From DATCSE01 sp036568605 (GTDB lineage: Bacteria; Pseudomonadota; Gammaproteobacteria; Burkholderiales; Burkholderiaceae_C), in assembly GCA_036568605.1 (NCBI GenBank), contig DATCSE010000021.1, positions 1-22,696 of the forward strand: a stretch of 22,696 bases of DNA. The letters run 5' to 3'. Made by a program: the position numbers and the translations under genes. Below are positions 16,519 through 22,696 of the stretch, piece after piece (the first letter of the stretch is position 1; every line of letters starts with the position of its first letter). The notes under the pieces are model-generated. The model made no database searches. It worked only from the letters and a program-made list of their open reading frames with translations, and was not told the origin of the DNA.

Positions 16519-18297
16519 ATGCCATTGAGCTGGCCGGCGCGCATTCCCGAGCAGTTATGGGATCAGGCTTTGGTGGACGTCGGACGGGCACGTGTGCTCG
16601 CCAATGAGCTCCACCGTTGGCCTGCGGGCAACGACGACGGTGATGGCGCGAGCGCCTGGTGCCGCGTCGGCGTGGCCGAAGCGCGTTGGGGAAGCGTCGA
16701 CGTCGCGCGAACCGCCGGCGCGCGTGCCCGGGCCCTCTTCGACCACGAGGCGGACGAGCGCGGTCTTGCCCTGTGCCGGGTCATCGACGCGCTGTGCCTG
16801 AACCGCGAGGGGCGCCACACCGACGCGCTGCGCGCGCTGCTCGATGCGCATCTGCTGGGTGCCGGCGACAGCCGCGAGTTCGAGGCGTTCGTCTATCGCA
16901 GCGCGCGGGCCGAGATCCACGCGTCCTTGGTCGAGGTCGAGACCGCGCTGTCCGATTACTACGCTGCGCTGGAGATCGCGCGCCGGTCGACGACGCCCAG
17001 CCCGGGCATCGTCGCCGCCCGCGAGCTCGGCGAATACCACCGCAGGCTGGGAAATTTCGAGGATGCGCGTCGTCACGGCGAAGACGCGCTGCTGGTCGCG
17101 GGCCGCGCCGACGCCCCGCAGGGTGTCGTGGCGTCCGTTGCCGCGAGCCTGGTGCACACCTACGTCGCGATCGGCGCGCGCGACAAGGCCCGCGACCTGA
17201 TGTCCCTGCTCGAAGCGGACTCGGGGCTGCCGGATCCGCTCGGGACGCGGACCGATGCGCTCGCGTTGGGCTACTACGTGGAAGGCGATGCCGCGAAGGC
17301 AGGGGCCCTGATCGAAGCCGTCGCGGGGCGCCGCGACAACGGCGTGTCCGTTTTCAGGTCGTGGCTGCTGGCCCGTTGCCACATGCGCTACGGCCACTGG
17401 GCGGACGCGAACAGGATCGCGCTGAAGGCGTTGGCACTGTGGTCGTCCGCTGAGCGCCCGGATCACCGCTACGACCTCGTCAAGCTCTACGAGGTGGCCT
17501 CCGAGTGCTTCGAGGCCTCGGGCGATAGCGCGCGGGCACTCGAGCACATCCGGCTTCTGGTGGCCGTCCGGGACCGGATGCTCGCGTTCAATCTCCAGTC
17601 GCAATACCTCGAGCTGCGCCTGAAGCACGAAACGGCCCGGCTGCGCAGCGAGCGCGACAGCGCCGTCGAAATGCAGTCCGAGAGCGAGCGCGACATCGCC
17701 CGGCTGCGCGAGCTGAACCGCCTGCTGGAGGCGCGCGTCCTCGAAACCACGAATCTTCAGGCCGAGCTGCGCGAGCGATCGTTGCGCGATCCGCTGACCG
17801 GCCTGCACAACCGCCGTCATCTGGACGAGGTCGCGCCCAGCCGGCTGGAACTGGCCCGTCGCCAGCAGGCGCCGTTGTGCGTCGTGATGATCGATCTCGA
17901 CCACTTCAAGAAGATCAACGACCGATACGGGCATCACACCGGCGACGAGGTGCTGAAGGAGTTCGCGCGGCTCGTCGCGCTGCGTGCGCGCAAGAGCGAC
18001 ATCGTCTGCCGGTACGGCGGCGAGGAGTTCGTCATGCTGCTGGCCGACATCCGCACCGAGGACGCGGTGGCCATGCTCGAGAAGCTGCTGATCCGATTTC
18101 AGGAGTCGTCGATACCGGCCGACGCGGAGACGCTGCGCGGCTGCTCGTTCTCGGCCGGGGTCGCGTCCTTTCCGGCAGACGGCGAATCGCTGGAGGCGCT
18201 GCTGCGCGCGGCGGACCGGCGGCTGTACGCGGCGAAGGCCATGGGCCGGGCGCGTGTGGAAGCCTACGAGCGTGGCCCGTTCCCGCGCCGGCGCTGA
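16519..18297 (+). CDS. soluble diguanylate cyclase with helical-repeat N-terminus
   Basis: The 592-residue protein should make cyclic di-GMP from two GTP. Residues about 20-345 form alanine-rich helical repeats (TPR-like, probably a protein-binding sensor). A long coiled coil (about 350-420) joins them to a GGDEF domain. That domain starts with the classic RDPLTGLHNRR and has IDLDHFKKINDRYGH. The active-site loop is G500-G-E-E-F504, and R491-K-S-D494, five residues upstream, is the RxxD inhibitory I-site. Both are intact, so an active, product-inhibited enzyme is expected. No transmembrane segment or signal peptide is visible. The ATG at 16519 follows GACGAGGCGG, a modest ribosome-binding site. 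No receiver domain is present, so coupling to the adjacent kinases would need protein contact through the repeats. That coupling is inferred. Confidence 0.9.
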   Translation: MPLSWPARIPEQLWDQALVDVGRARVLANELHRWPAGNDDGDGASAWCRVGVAEARWGSVDVARTAGARARALFDHEADERGLALCRVIDALCLNREGRHTDALRALLDAHLLGAGDSREFEAFVYRSARAEIHASLVEVETALSDYYAALEIARRSTTPSPGIVAARELGEYHRRLGNFEDARRHGEDALLVAGRADAPQGVVASVAASLVHTYVAIGARDKARDLMSLLEADSGLPDPLGTRTDALALGYYVEGDAAKAGALIEAVAGRRDNGVSVFRSWLLARCHMRYGHWADANRIALKALALWSSAERPDHRYDLVKLYEVASECFEASGDSARALEHIRLLVAVRDRMLAFNLQSQYLELRLKHETARLRSERDSAVEMQSESERDIARLRELNRLLEARVLETTNLQAELRERSLRDPLTGLHNRRHLDEVAPSRLELARRQQAPLCVVMIDLDHFKKINDRYGHHTGDEVLKEFARLVALRARKSDIVCRYGGEEFVMLLADIRTEDAVAMLEKLLIRFQESSIPADAETLRGCSFSAGVASFPADGESLEALLRAADRRLYAAKAMGRARVEAYERGPFPRRR

Positions 18298-18446
18298 AAA
18301 TCTCGTGCCGGTTCCCGGTACATCTCACCTTTCACTTTCAGTGCGCACCGCAAGTCCTTATTTTTGAACGGGTTTTCGTGCCGGATTTCACGTTTCAAAC
18401 CCGCAGCTAAGTCCTTGATTCCATTGATTTTTCATTACAGATTTCA
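18298..18446 (+). promoter_or_regulatory. A/T-richer intergenic stretch upstream of mraZ
   Basis: This part of the 219-base gap is clearly less GC-rich than its surroundings. It contains six TTTCA pentamers (starts 18330, 18336, 18386, 18393, 18430, 18442), two copies of AAGTCCTT (18352-18359 and 18409-18416) and two of TCGTGCCGG (18303-18311 and 18376-18384). TTGATT hexamers at 18415 and 18424 could serve as -35 elements, but I see no well-spaced -10. No clear terminator for the cyclase gene is visible. It probably holds additional promoter or regulator sites for the dcw cluster. Confidence 0.35.
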
Positions 18447-18476
18447 TTGACCGGGAAGGCCTGGATCCGCTAAAGT
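18447..18476 (+). promoter_or_regulatory. putative sigma-70 promoter of mraZ / dcw cluster
   Basis: TTGACC (18447-18452, five of six matches to TTGACA) is followed after 18 bases by TAAAGT (18471-18476, four of six matches to TATAAT). Transcription would start near 18483, giving a leader of about 35 bases. The -10 element overlaps the first of the phased GTG boxes, as expected for autorepression by MraZ. This is predicted by eye only. Confidence 0.45.
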
Positions 18477-18510
18477 GGCACATAGTGCACTTTTGTGGAA
18501 GTTTGTGGCA
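18471..18510 (+). promoter_or_regulatory. mraZ operator: four 10-bp phased GTG boxes, candidate MraZ operator
   Basis: Four consecutive decamers share a GTG core at exactly the same phase: GTGGCA at 18475, GTGCAC at 18485, GTGGAA at 18495 and GTGGCA at 18505. MraZ proteins bind short direct repeats with one-turn spacing upstream of their own gene (TGGGN repeats in Escherichia coli, AAAGTG-type repeats in Mollicutes). The first box here reads TAAAGTGG. The position over the -10 and the early leader fits autorepression. The second box is the most divergent. Confidence 0.6.
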
Positions 18511-18516
18511 AACACC

Positions 18517-18945
18517 GTGTTTCAGGGGCCTGCGGCTCTGACGCTGGACGGCAAGGGGCGTATCGCCATGCCGGCGCGTCACCGCGAGCTCCTCACGGCG
18601 ATGGACTGCAAACAGCTGACGATCACCAAGCACCCTGAAGGGGCGCTGCTGGTGTTCCCTCGGCCGGCGTGGGAGGCCTTCCGCGATCGCGTTGCCGCGC
18701 TGCCGATGGAGGCCAGCGGCTGGAAACGCGTCTTCCTCGGCAACGCGATGGACGTCGAGATCGACGCACAATCGCGGATGCTGATTCCGCCCGAGTTGCG
18801 GAACTCGGCAGGCCTCGTACGCGACGTGATGTTGCTCGGGATGGGCAGCCACTTCGAGCTGTGGGACGCGCAGCGCCACGCCGATCACGAGGCGAAGGTG
18901 ATGCAGTCCGAGATGCCCGAATCGCTGAAGAGCTTCAGCTTCTGA
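18517..18945 (+). CDS. mraZ: transcriptional regulator MraZ
   Basis: MraZ is a ring-forming DNA-binding protein with two SpoVT/AbrB-like halves that controls the dcw cluster. The sequence has both DxxxR signatures, D11-G-K-G-R15 and D83-A-Q-S-R87. It also shows the family opening FQGPAALTLDGKGR and ends in ESLKSFSF, at 142 residues (normal is 140-150). Family members start at this FQG motif, so the GTG at 18517 is preferred. An in-frame GTG at 18505 (adding four residues, with GGAAG just upstream) is an alternative. An even earlier GTG at 18475 would turn the operator into coding sequence and is unlikely. The ribosome-binding site for 18517 is poor, and low expression would suit a repressor. 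rsmH begins 26 bases downstream. Confidence 0.93.
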   Translation: MFQGPAALTLDGKGRIAMPARHRELLTAMDCKQLTITKHPEGALLVFPRPAWEAFRDRVAALPMEASGWKRVFLGNAMDVEIDAQSRMLIPPELRNSAGLVRDVMLLGMGSHFELWDAQRHADHEAKVMQSEMPESLKSFSF

Positions 18946-18971
18946 CGCCACACGCCGTCGGCGATCTCCTC

Positions 18972-19919
18972 ATGTCCGCGTCCTTTCAACACACGACCGT
19001 GCTGCTGGCCGAAGCGATCGATTCGCTCGTGACGGCGCCCGACGGCCTCTACGTCGACGGTACCTATGGCCGCGGCGGGCACACGCGCGCGCTGCTCGCG
19101 CGGCTCTCGGACAAGGGGAGGGTGATCGCGATCGACCGGGATGTCGAAGCGATCCGCGAGGCGACCGTCGGCGATGCGCGGGTCTCGGACCCGCGTTTTT
19201 CCATCCACCACACCAGTTTCGCGAACCTGCGCGGCGTGCTCGACGCGCAGGGCATCACGCGCATCGATGGGCTGCTGCTCGATCTCGGCGTCTCCTCGCC
19301 GCAGATCGACGACCCGGCGCGCGGCTTCAGCTTCCGCTTCGACGGGCCGCTGGACATGCGCATGGACACCACCCGCGGCGAAAGCGCGGCGGAGTTTCTG
19401 GCCCGCGCCGACGAGCGCCACATCACGGAGGTGATTCGCGACTATGGGGAAGAACGGTTTGCTCTACAGATTGCAAAGGCGCTTGTTGCTCGGCGCGAAA
19501 GCGGGCACCCTGTTCGAACCACCGGCGAGCTTTCCAAGCTCGTGGCTGGTGCGGTCCGGACCCGCGAAGCGGGCCAGGACCCTGCAACGCGCACATTTCA
19601 AGCTCTTCGGATTTTCGTCAACGCCGAGCTTGAGGAGCTCGAGCAAGGCCTGAGCGCGGCGCTCGACCTGCTCGCGCCGGGGGCGCGGCTGGTCGTGATC
19701 AGCTTCCACTCGCTCGAGGATCGCATCGTCAAGACCTTCATCGCGCGCGAGAGCCGCACCGAGGTCGACCGGCGCGCGCCGTTCGCGCCGGAGAAGCCGC
19801 ATCGGCTGCGCGCGCTCGCGCGGATCCGCCCGGGCGCCGACGAGGTCCGCGCGAACCCGCGTGCGCGGTCGGCCATCATGCGGGTGGCCGAGCGTACCGA
19901 TGTCGGGGTGGCCACATGA
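18972..19919 (+). CDS. rsmH: 16S rRNA (cytosine-1402 N4)-methyltransferase RsmH
   Basis: RsmH (formerly MraW) methylates N4 of C1402 in the 16S rRNA decoding centre using S-adenosylmethionine. The 315-residue protein opens with FQHTTVLLAEAIDSL. It has the SAM-binding motif D29-G-T-Y-G-R-G-G-H37, followed by IDRDVEAI and the LLLDLGVSSPQID segment. ISFHSLEDRIVKTF lies toward the C-terminus, and the ending carries RSAIMRVAER. All are family hallmarks. The ATG at 18972 has only a weak upstream ribosome-binding site, so coupling to mraZ translation is plausible. Its TGA overlaps ftsL by 4 nt. Codons between about 19443 and 19646 are strikingly richer in A/T at third positions than the rest of the gene, although the protein sequence there remains family-typical. 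Confidence 0.96.
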   Translation: MSASFQHTTVLLAEAIDSLVTAPDGLYVDGTYGRGGHTRALLARLSDKGRVIAIDRDVEAIREATVGDARVSDPRFSIHHTSFANLRGVLDAQGITRIDGLLLDLGVSSPQIDDPARGFSFRFDGPLDMRMDTTRGESAAEFLARADERHITEVIRDYGEERFALQIAKALVARRESGHPVRTTGELSKLVAGAVRTREAGQDPATRTFQALRIFVNAELEELEQGLSAALDLLAPGARLVVISFHSLEDRIVKTFIARESRTEVDRRAPFAPEKPHRLRALARIRPGADEVRANPRARSAIMRVAERTDVGVAT

Positions 19920-20215
19920 CCCGGCTGAACTTGATCCTGCTGTTGGCGGTGCTGGCGAGCTGCGTCTATCTCGTCAGCGTCGCGCACGAGTCGCGCAAGC
20001 TGTATGCCGACCTCGACAAGGCGCGCAACGAGGAGCGGCTGCTGGACAGCGAGTTCGAGCGCCTGAAGAGCGAGAAGCAGTCGCAGGCGACGCCGCTGCG
20101 CGTCGAGAAGACCGCGCGCGACAAGCTCGCGATGCGCAGCGCGACGCCCGCGGTCACGCAGTACGTCACCTATGCGAGCGCGGCCGCCGCGTCGGCTGCG
20201 ACCGGAGTGCGTTGA
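19916..20215 (+). CDS. ftsL: cell division protein FtsL
   Basis: FtsL is a small bitopic inner-membrane protein that binds FtsB and FtsQ and helps activate septal peptidoglycan synthesis by FtsWI. The 99-residue product has a short cytoplasmic start (MTR), one transmembrane helix (about 4-23, LNLILLLAVLASCVYLVSVA) and a charged coiled coil (about 27-56, ESRKLYADLDKARNEERLLDSEFERLKSEK). The tail contains the typical VEKTARDKLAM stretch. It overlaps the rsmH stop by 4 nt (ATGA) and shares one base with the ftsI start (TGATG), so it is translationally coupled on both sides. The low sequence conservation of this family makes position between rsmH and ftsI important supporting evidence. Confidence 0.93.
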   Translation: MTRLNLILLLAVLASCVYLVSVAHESRKLYADLDKARNEERLLDSEFERLKSEKQSQATPLRVEKTARDKLAMRSATPAVTQYVTYASAAAASAATGVR

Positions 20216-22035
20216 TGGCCAGCCCGCGCAAACCCGCGATGACCACCGCCGGCGCGGTGCGCAGCGTCACGTATTCGACCAGCCCACTGCTCGCCTCGAA
20301 GACGCCGCCCTGGCGCTCGAAGTTCCTGGTCGCGCTCGTCGGCGCGAGCTTCTGCGTGCTGCTAAGCCGCGCGCTGTACGTGCAGGTGATCGGCACCGAC
20401 TTCTTCCAGAAGCAGGGCGAGATCCGCTACGCGCGCACGCTCGAGCTGCCGGCCAGCCGCGGCCGCATCCTCGACCGCAACGGGCTGATCCTGGCCTCCA
20501 GCATCCCGGCGCCGTCGCTGTGGGCGATCCCGAAGGACTTCGACGCCGACAAGGCGCAGCGCCGGCAGCTCGCCAAGCTGCTGGGCATGACGCCTCAGGA
20601 GCTGGACGACAAGCTCGACGACAACCCGAACTTCGTCTGGCTGCGCCGCCAGGCCGAGGACCAGGTCGCGAAGGACGTGCTCGCGCTGGGCCTCAAGGGC
20701 ATCCACCAGGTGCGCGAGTACAAGCGCAAGTACCCGGAGGGCGAGGCGGCGACCCATGTGGTGGGCTTCACGAACGTCGAGGACAAGGGCCAGGAAGGGA
20801 TAGAGCTTGCTTACCAGGACCAGCTCGCCGGCCGCGACGGCACTCGCCGCGTGATCAAGGATCGGTTGGGTCGCGTGGTCGAGGACATCGGCGAGAGCGT
20901 CGCGCCGGTCGACGGCCGCGACATCGCGCTGTCCATCGACTCGAAGGTGCAGTTCTTCGCATACCAGCGCATCCGCGACGCGGTCGCCGAGAACAAGGCC
21001 AAGGCCGGCAGCGTGGTCGTGCTCGACGCGCAGAACGGCGAGGTGCTCGCGCTCGCGAACTTCCCGAGCTACAGCCCGGCCGATCGCCGCAACCTGACCG
21101 GCGCGCAGCTGCGCAACCGCGCGATCACCGACACCTTCGAGCCCGGCTCGACGATGAAGCCGTTCATCGCCGGCTGGGCGCTGGAGACCGGCCGCGTCAC
21201 GCCCAACACCGTCATCCAGACCGCGCCCGGCCGCATGACGCTGACCGGCTCGACGATCACCGATTCGCACCCGCACGGCGACCTGACCGTCGCACAGGTG
21301 ATCCAGAAGTCGAGCAACGTCGGCGCGGTCAAGCTGGCGATGCAGTTCACGCCCAAGGAGATGTGGGAGCTGTACGCGCAGGTCGGCTTCGGCAGCAAGC
21401 CGCAGATCGGCTTCCCCGGCGCGGTGACCGGGCGGCTGCGGCCGTACAAGACCTGGCGCCCGATCGAGCAGGCGACGATGAGCTATGGCTATGGGCTGTC
21501 GGCCTCGCTGCTGCAGATTGCGCACGCCTACACCGCGTTCGCGCACGACGGCGAGGTGATCCCGGTGTCGCTGCTGAAGCAGCCTGAGACGGGCGGCGCC
21601 AGTGCGGGCAGCGGCGCTGGCCCCGAGACCCGCATCCCCGGCGTGCGCGTGTTCTCTGCCAAGACTGCACAGACCGTGCGCGAGATGCTCGCGCTGGTCT
21701 GCGGCCCCGGCGGCACTGCACCGAAGGCGCAGACGATGGGCTACACGGTCGGCGGGAAATCCGGAACGGCGTACAAGCAGGAAGGCAAGGGCTACGCGGT
21801 CAAGAAGTACCGCTCGTGGTTCGTCGGCATGGCGCCGATCACGCACCCGCGCATCATCGTCGCGGTGATGGTCGACGAGCCGAGCAACGGCAAGTATTTC
21901 GGCGGCGACGTCGCGGCGCCGGTGTTCAGCGAGGTCGTGCAGCAGACGCTGCGCACGCTCGGCGTGGCGCCCGATCTGGAGGTGAAGACGCAGATCGTCA
22001 CGAAGGACATTCCGGCCGAGGAGGAAAGTTTCTGA
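20215..22035 (+). CDS. ftsI: septal peptidoglycan transpeptidase FtsI (PBP3)
   Basis: FtsI is the class B penicillin-binding protein that cross-links septal peptidoglycan with FtsW. It is 606 residues. It has a cytoplasmic tail, one transmembrane anchor (about 36-59) and the pedestal/dimerisation domain (ASRGRILDRNGLILA onward). The transpeptidase domain has catalytic S312 in S-T-M-K315, S366-S-N368, and K515-S-G-T518. The third motif is KSGT rather than KTGT, a serine-for-threonine change tolerated in this family. The start at 20215 shares one base with the ftsL stop. The stop at 22033-22035 likewise shares its last base with the murE start. Expression is as part of the dcw transcript. Confidence 0.96.
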   Translation: MASPRKPAMTTAGAVRSVTYSTSPLLASKTPPWRSKFLVALVGASFCVLLSRALYVQVIGTDFFQKQGEIRYARTLELPASRGRILDRNGLILASSIPAPSLWAIPKDFDADKAQRRQLAKLLGMTPQELDDKLDDNPNFVWLRRQAEDQVAKDVLALGLKGIHQVREYKRKYPEGEAATHVVGFTNVEDKGQEGIELAYQDQLAGRDGTRRVIKDRLGRVVEDIGESVAPVDGRDIALSIDSKVQFFAYQRIRDAVAENKAKAGSVVVLDAQNGEVLALANFPSYSPADRRNLTGAQLRNRAITDTFEPGSTMKPFIAGWALETGRVTPNTVIQTAPGRMTLTGSTITDSHPHGDLTVAQVIQKSSNVGAVKLAMQFTPKEMWELYAQVGFGSKPQIGFPGAVTGRLRPYKTWRPIEQATMSYGYGLSASLLQIAHAYTAFAHDGEVIPVSLLKQPETGGASAGSGAGPETRIPGVRVFSAKTAQTVREMLALVCGPGGTAPKAQTMGYTVGGKSGTAYKQEGKGYAVKKYRSWFVGMAPITHPRIIVAVMVDEPSNGKYFGGDVAAPVFSEVVQQTLRTLGVAPDLEVKTQIVTKDIPAEEESF

Positions 22036-22696
22036 TGGCGCTGCACGAGCTGCCTTCGGTGGACGCCGCGCTCGCCTGGTTGCGCGAACGCGGCGTGCGC
22101 ACGCTCGCGACCGACAGCCGGCGGGTGCAGCCGGGCGATGCGTTCATCGCCTGGCCGGGTTATGCGGTCGACGGTCGTGCCTACGTCGGCGCGGCGCTCG
22201 CGGCCGGAGCGAACGCGTGCCTGGTCGAGGCCGATGGCGCCGAGGCGTTTGCGTTCGGCGATGCCGAGCGTGTCGCCGCGCTACGCGGCCTGAAGGCCCG
22301 AACGGGGCTGATCGCGAGCGGCTTCCTCGGGCGCCCGAGCGAGCGGCTGCAGGTCTATGCGGTGACCGGCACCAACGGCAAGACCTCGACCAGCTGGTGG
22401 GTCGCGCAGGCGCTGACCGTGCTGGGCCAACGCTGCGGCGTGATCGGCACGTTGGGGGTCGGCGAGCCTCCGGTCGAAGGGCGCAGCGCGGCGATCGCGT
22501 TCACCGGGTTGACCACGCCGGACCCGATCACCGTGCAGGCCGGCTTCAAGCGCTTCGTCGATGCGGGACTGCAAGCCTGTGCGATCGAGGCGACCTCGAT
22601 CGGCATCGTCGAGCATCGCCTGGCCGGCAGCAAGGTCGACATCGCGCTGTTCACGAACTTCACGCAGGACCATCTCGACTATCACCGCACGATGGA
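22035..22696 (+). CDS. murE: UDP-MurNAc-tripeptide synthetase MurE (5' part, cut by window end)
   Basis: MurE is the ATP-dependent ligase that adds the third residue to the UDP-MurNAc dipeptide in the cytoplasm. About 220 codons are present and no stop is reached. Visible family marks are the N-terminal substrate-binding domain (TDSRRVQPGDAFIAWPGY, about 42-59) and the ATP loop V-T-G112-T-N-G-K116-T-S. The central region has GLTTPDP, EATSIGIVEHRL and TNFTQDHLDYH. The residues that decide diaminopimelate versus lysine lie beyond the window, although diaminopimelate is expected in a Gram-negative. The ATG at 22035 shares one base with the ftsI stop (TGATG), and AGGAAAG (22022-22028) serves as the ribosome-binding site. 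Confidence 0.94.
   Translation, partial: MALHELPSVDAALAWLRERGVRTLATDSRRVQPGDAFIAWPGYAVDGRAYVGAALAAGANACLVEADGAEAFAFGDAERVAALRGLKARTGLIASGFLGRPSERLQVYAVTGTNGKTSTSWWVAQALTVLGQRCGVIGTLGVGEPPVEGRSAAIAFTGLTTPDPITVQAGFKRFVDAGLQACAIEATSIGIVEHRLAGSKVDIALFTNFTQDHLDYHRTM

Noticed and set aside
18475..18516. N-terminal extension of MraZ from the GTG at 18475
   Set aside because: The family begins at the FQG motif, and the extension would consist of the phased operator boxes. GTG at 18517 (or 18505) is preferred.
19444..19653. 69-codon open frame in another forward frame inside rsmH
   Set aside because: It coincides with the unusual codon patch, but the rsmH frame encodes family-typical residues throughout. 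No frameshift is needed and no ribosome-binding site is seen.
21751..21768. Defective FtsI active site because KTG is replaced by KSG
   Set aside because: Serine for threonine in this motif is a tolerated variant, and the SxxK and SxN motifs are intact.
1..22696. Mobile elements, CRISPR arrays, tRNA or rRNA genes
   Set aside because: No transposase, integrase, regularly spaced repeats, terminal inverted repeats or RNA-gene signatures were seen on reading either strand.

Overview
The window is 22.7 kb of very GC-rich DNA (strong G/C preference at third codon positions). All 17 genes I can support lie on the + strand. The mraZ-rsmH-ftsL-ftsI-murE order, a RND efflux operon with a lipoprotein adaptor and TolC-type channel, and the protein sequences fit a Gram-negative proteobacterium. 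A betaproteobacterium of the Burkholderiales is my best guess, but this is inference: there is no rRNA or other phylogenetic anchor. I see no tRNA, rRNA, CRISPR array, IS element or integrase. No gene-free stretch reaches 300 bases; the longest are 18298-18516, 11227-11404 and 16368-16518, and their contents are described.

Region A (1-5 kb): a 1068-residue STAND-type ATP-binding transcriptional activator ending in a winged-helix/BTAD (SARP-like) module. A 16-bp perfect palindrome follows, then a 73-residue unknown protein, a small lipoprotein and an exported glycine-zipper, glutamine-rich protein.

Region B (4.66-10.2 kb): a tripartite efflux operon encoding adaptor, RND permease (4-nt overlap with the adaptor) and TolC-family outer-membrane channel. 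Forty-three bases later comes a Coq4-like protein carrying the complete HDxxH-x11-E metal-site pattern plus an extra helical N-terminal domain.

Region C (11.4-18.3 kb): a signalling block. It contains a GAF-PAS-PAS histidine kinase, an Rcp1-like single-domain response regulator overlapping it by 4 nt, a REC-REC-PAS-kinase-REC hybrid kinase, and a soluble helical-repeat GGDEF diguanylate cyclase with intact active site and I-site. These look like one phosphorelay feeding a c-di-GMP output, but the wiring is inferred.

Region D (18.3-22.7 kb): the start of the division and cell-wall (dcw) cluster: mraZ, rsmH, ftsL, ftsI and the 5' part of murE, tightly packed with overlapping stops and starts. 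Four GTG-centred boxes at exact 10-bp steps lie before mraZ and overlap a plausible promoter, suggesting MraZ autoregulation. Inside rsmH, about 200 bp have sharply different codon usage from both flanks.

I do not see a clearly new defence or mobile system. The points most worth following are the Coq4-like fusion, the rsmH codon patch, the phased MraZ boxes, the palindrome before the small-envelope-protein genes, and the kinase/cyclase block.
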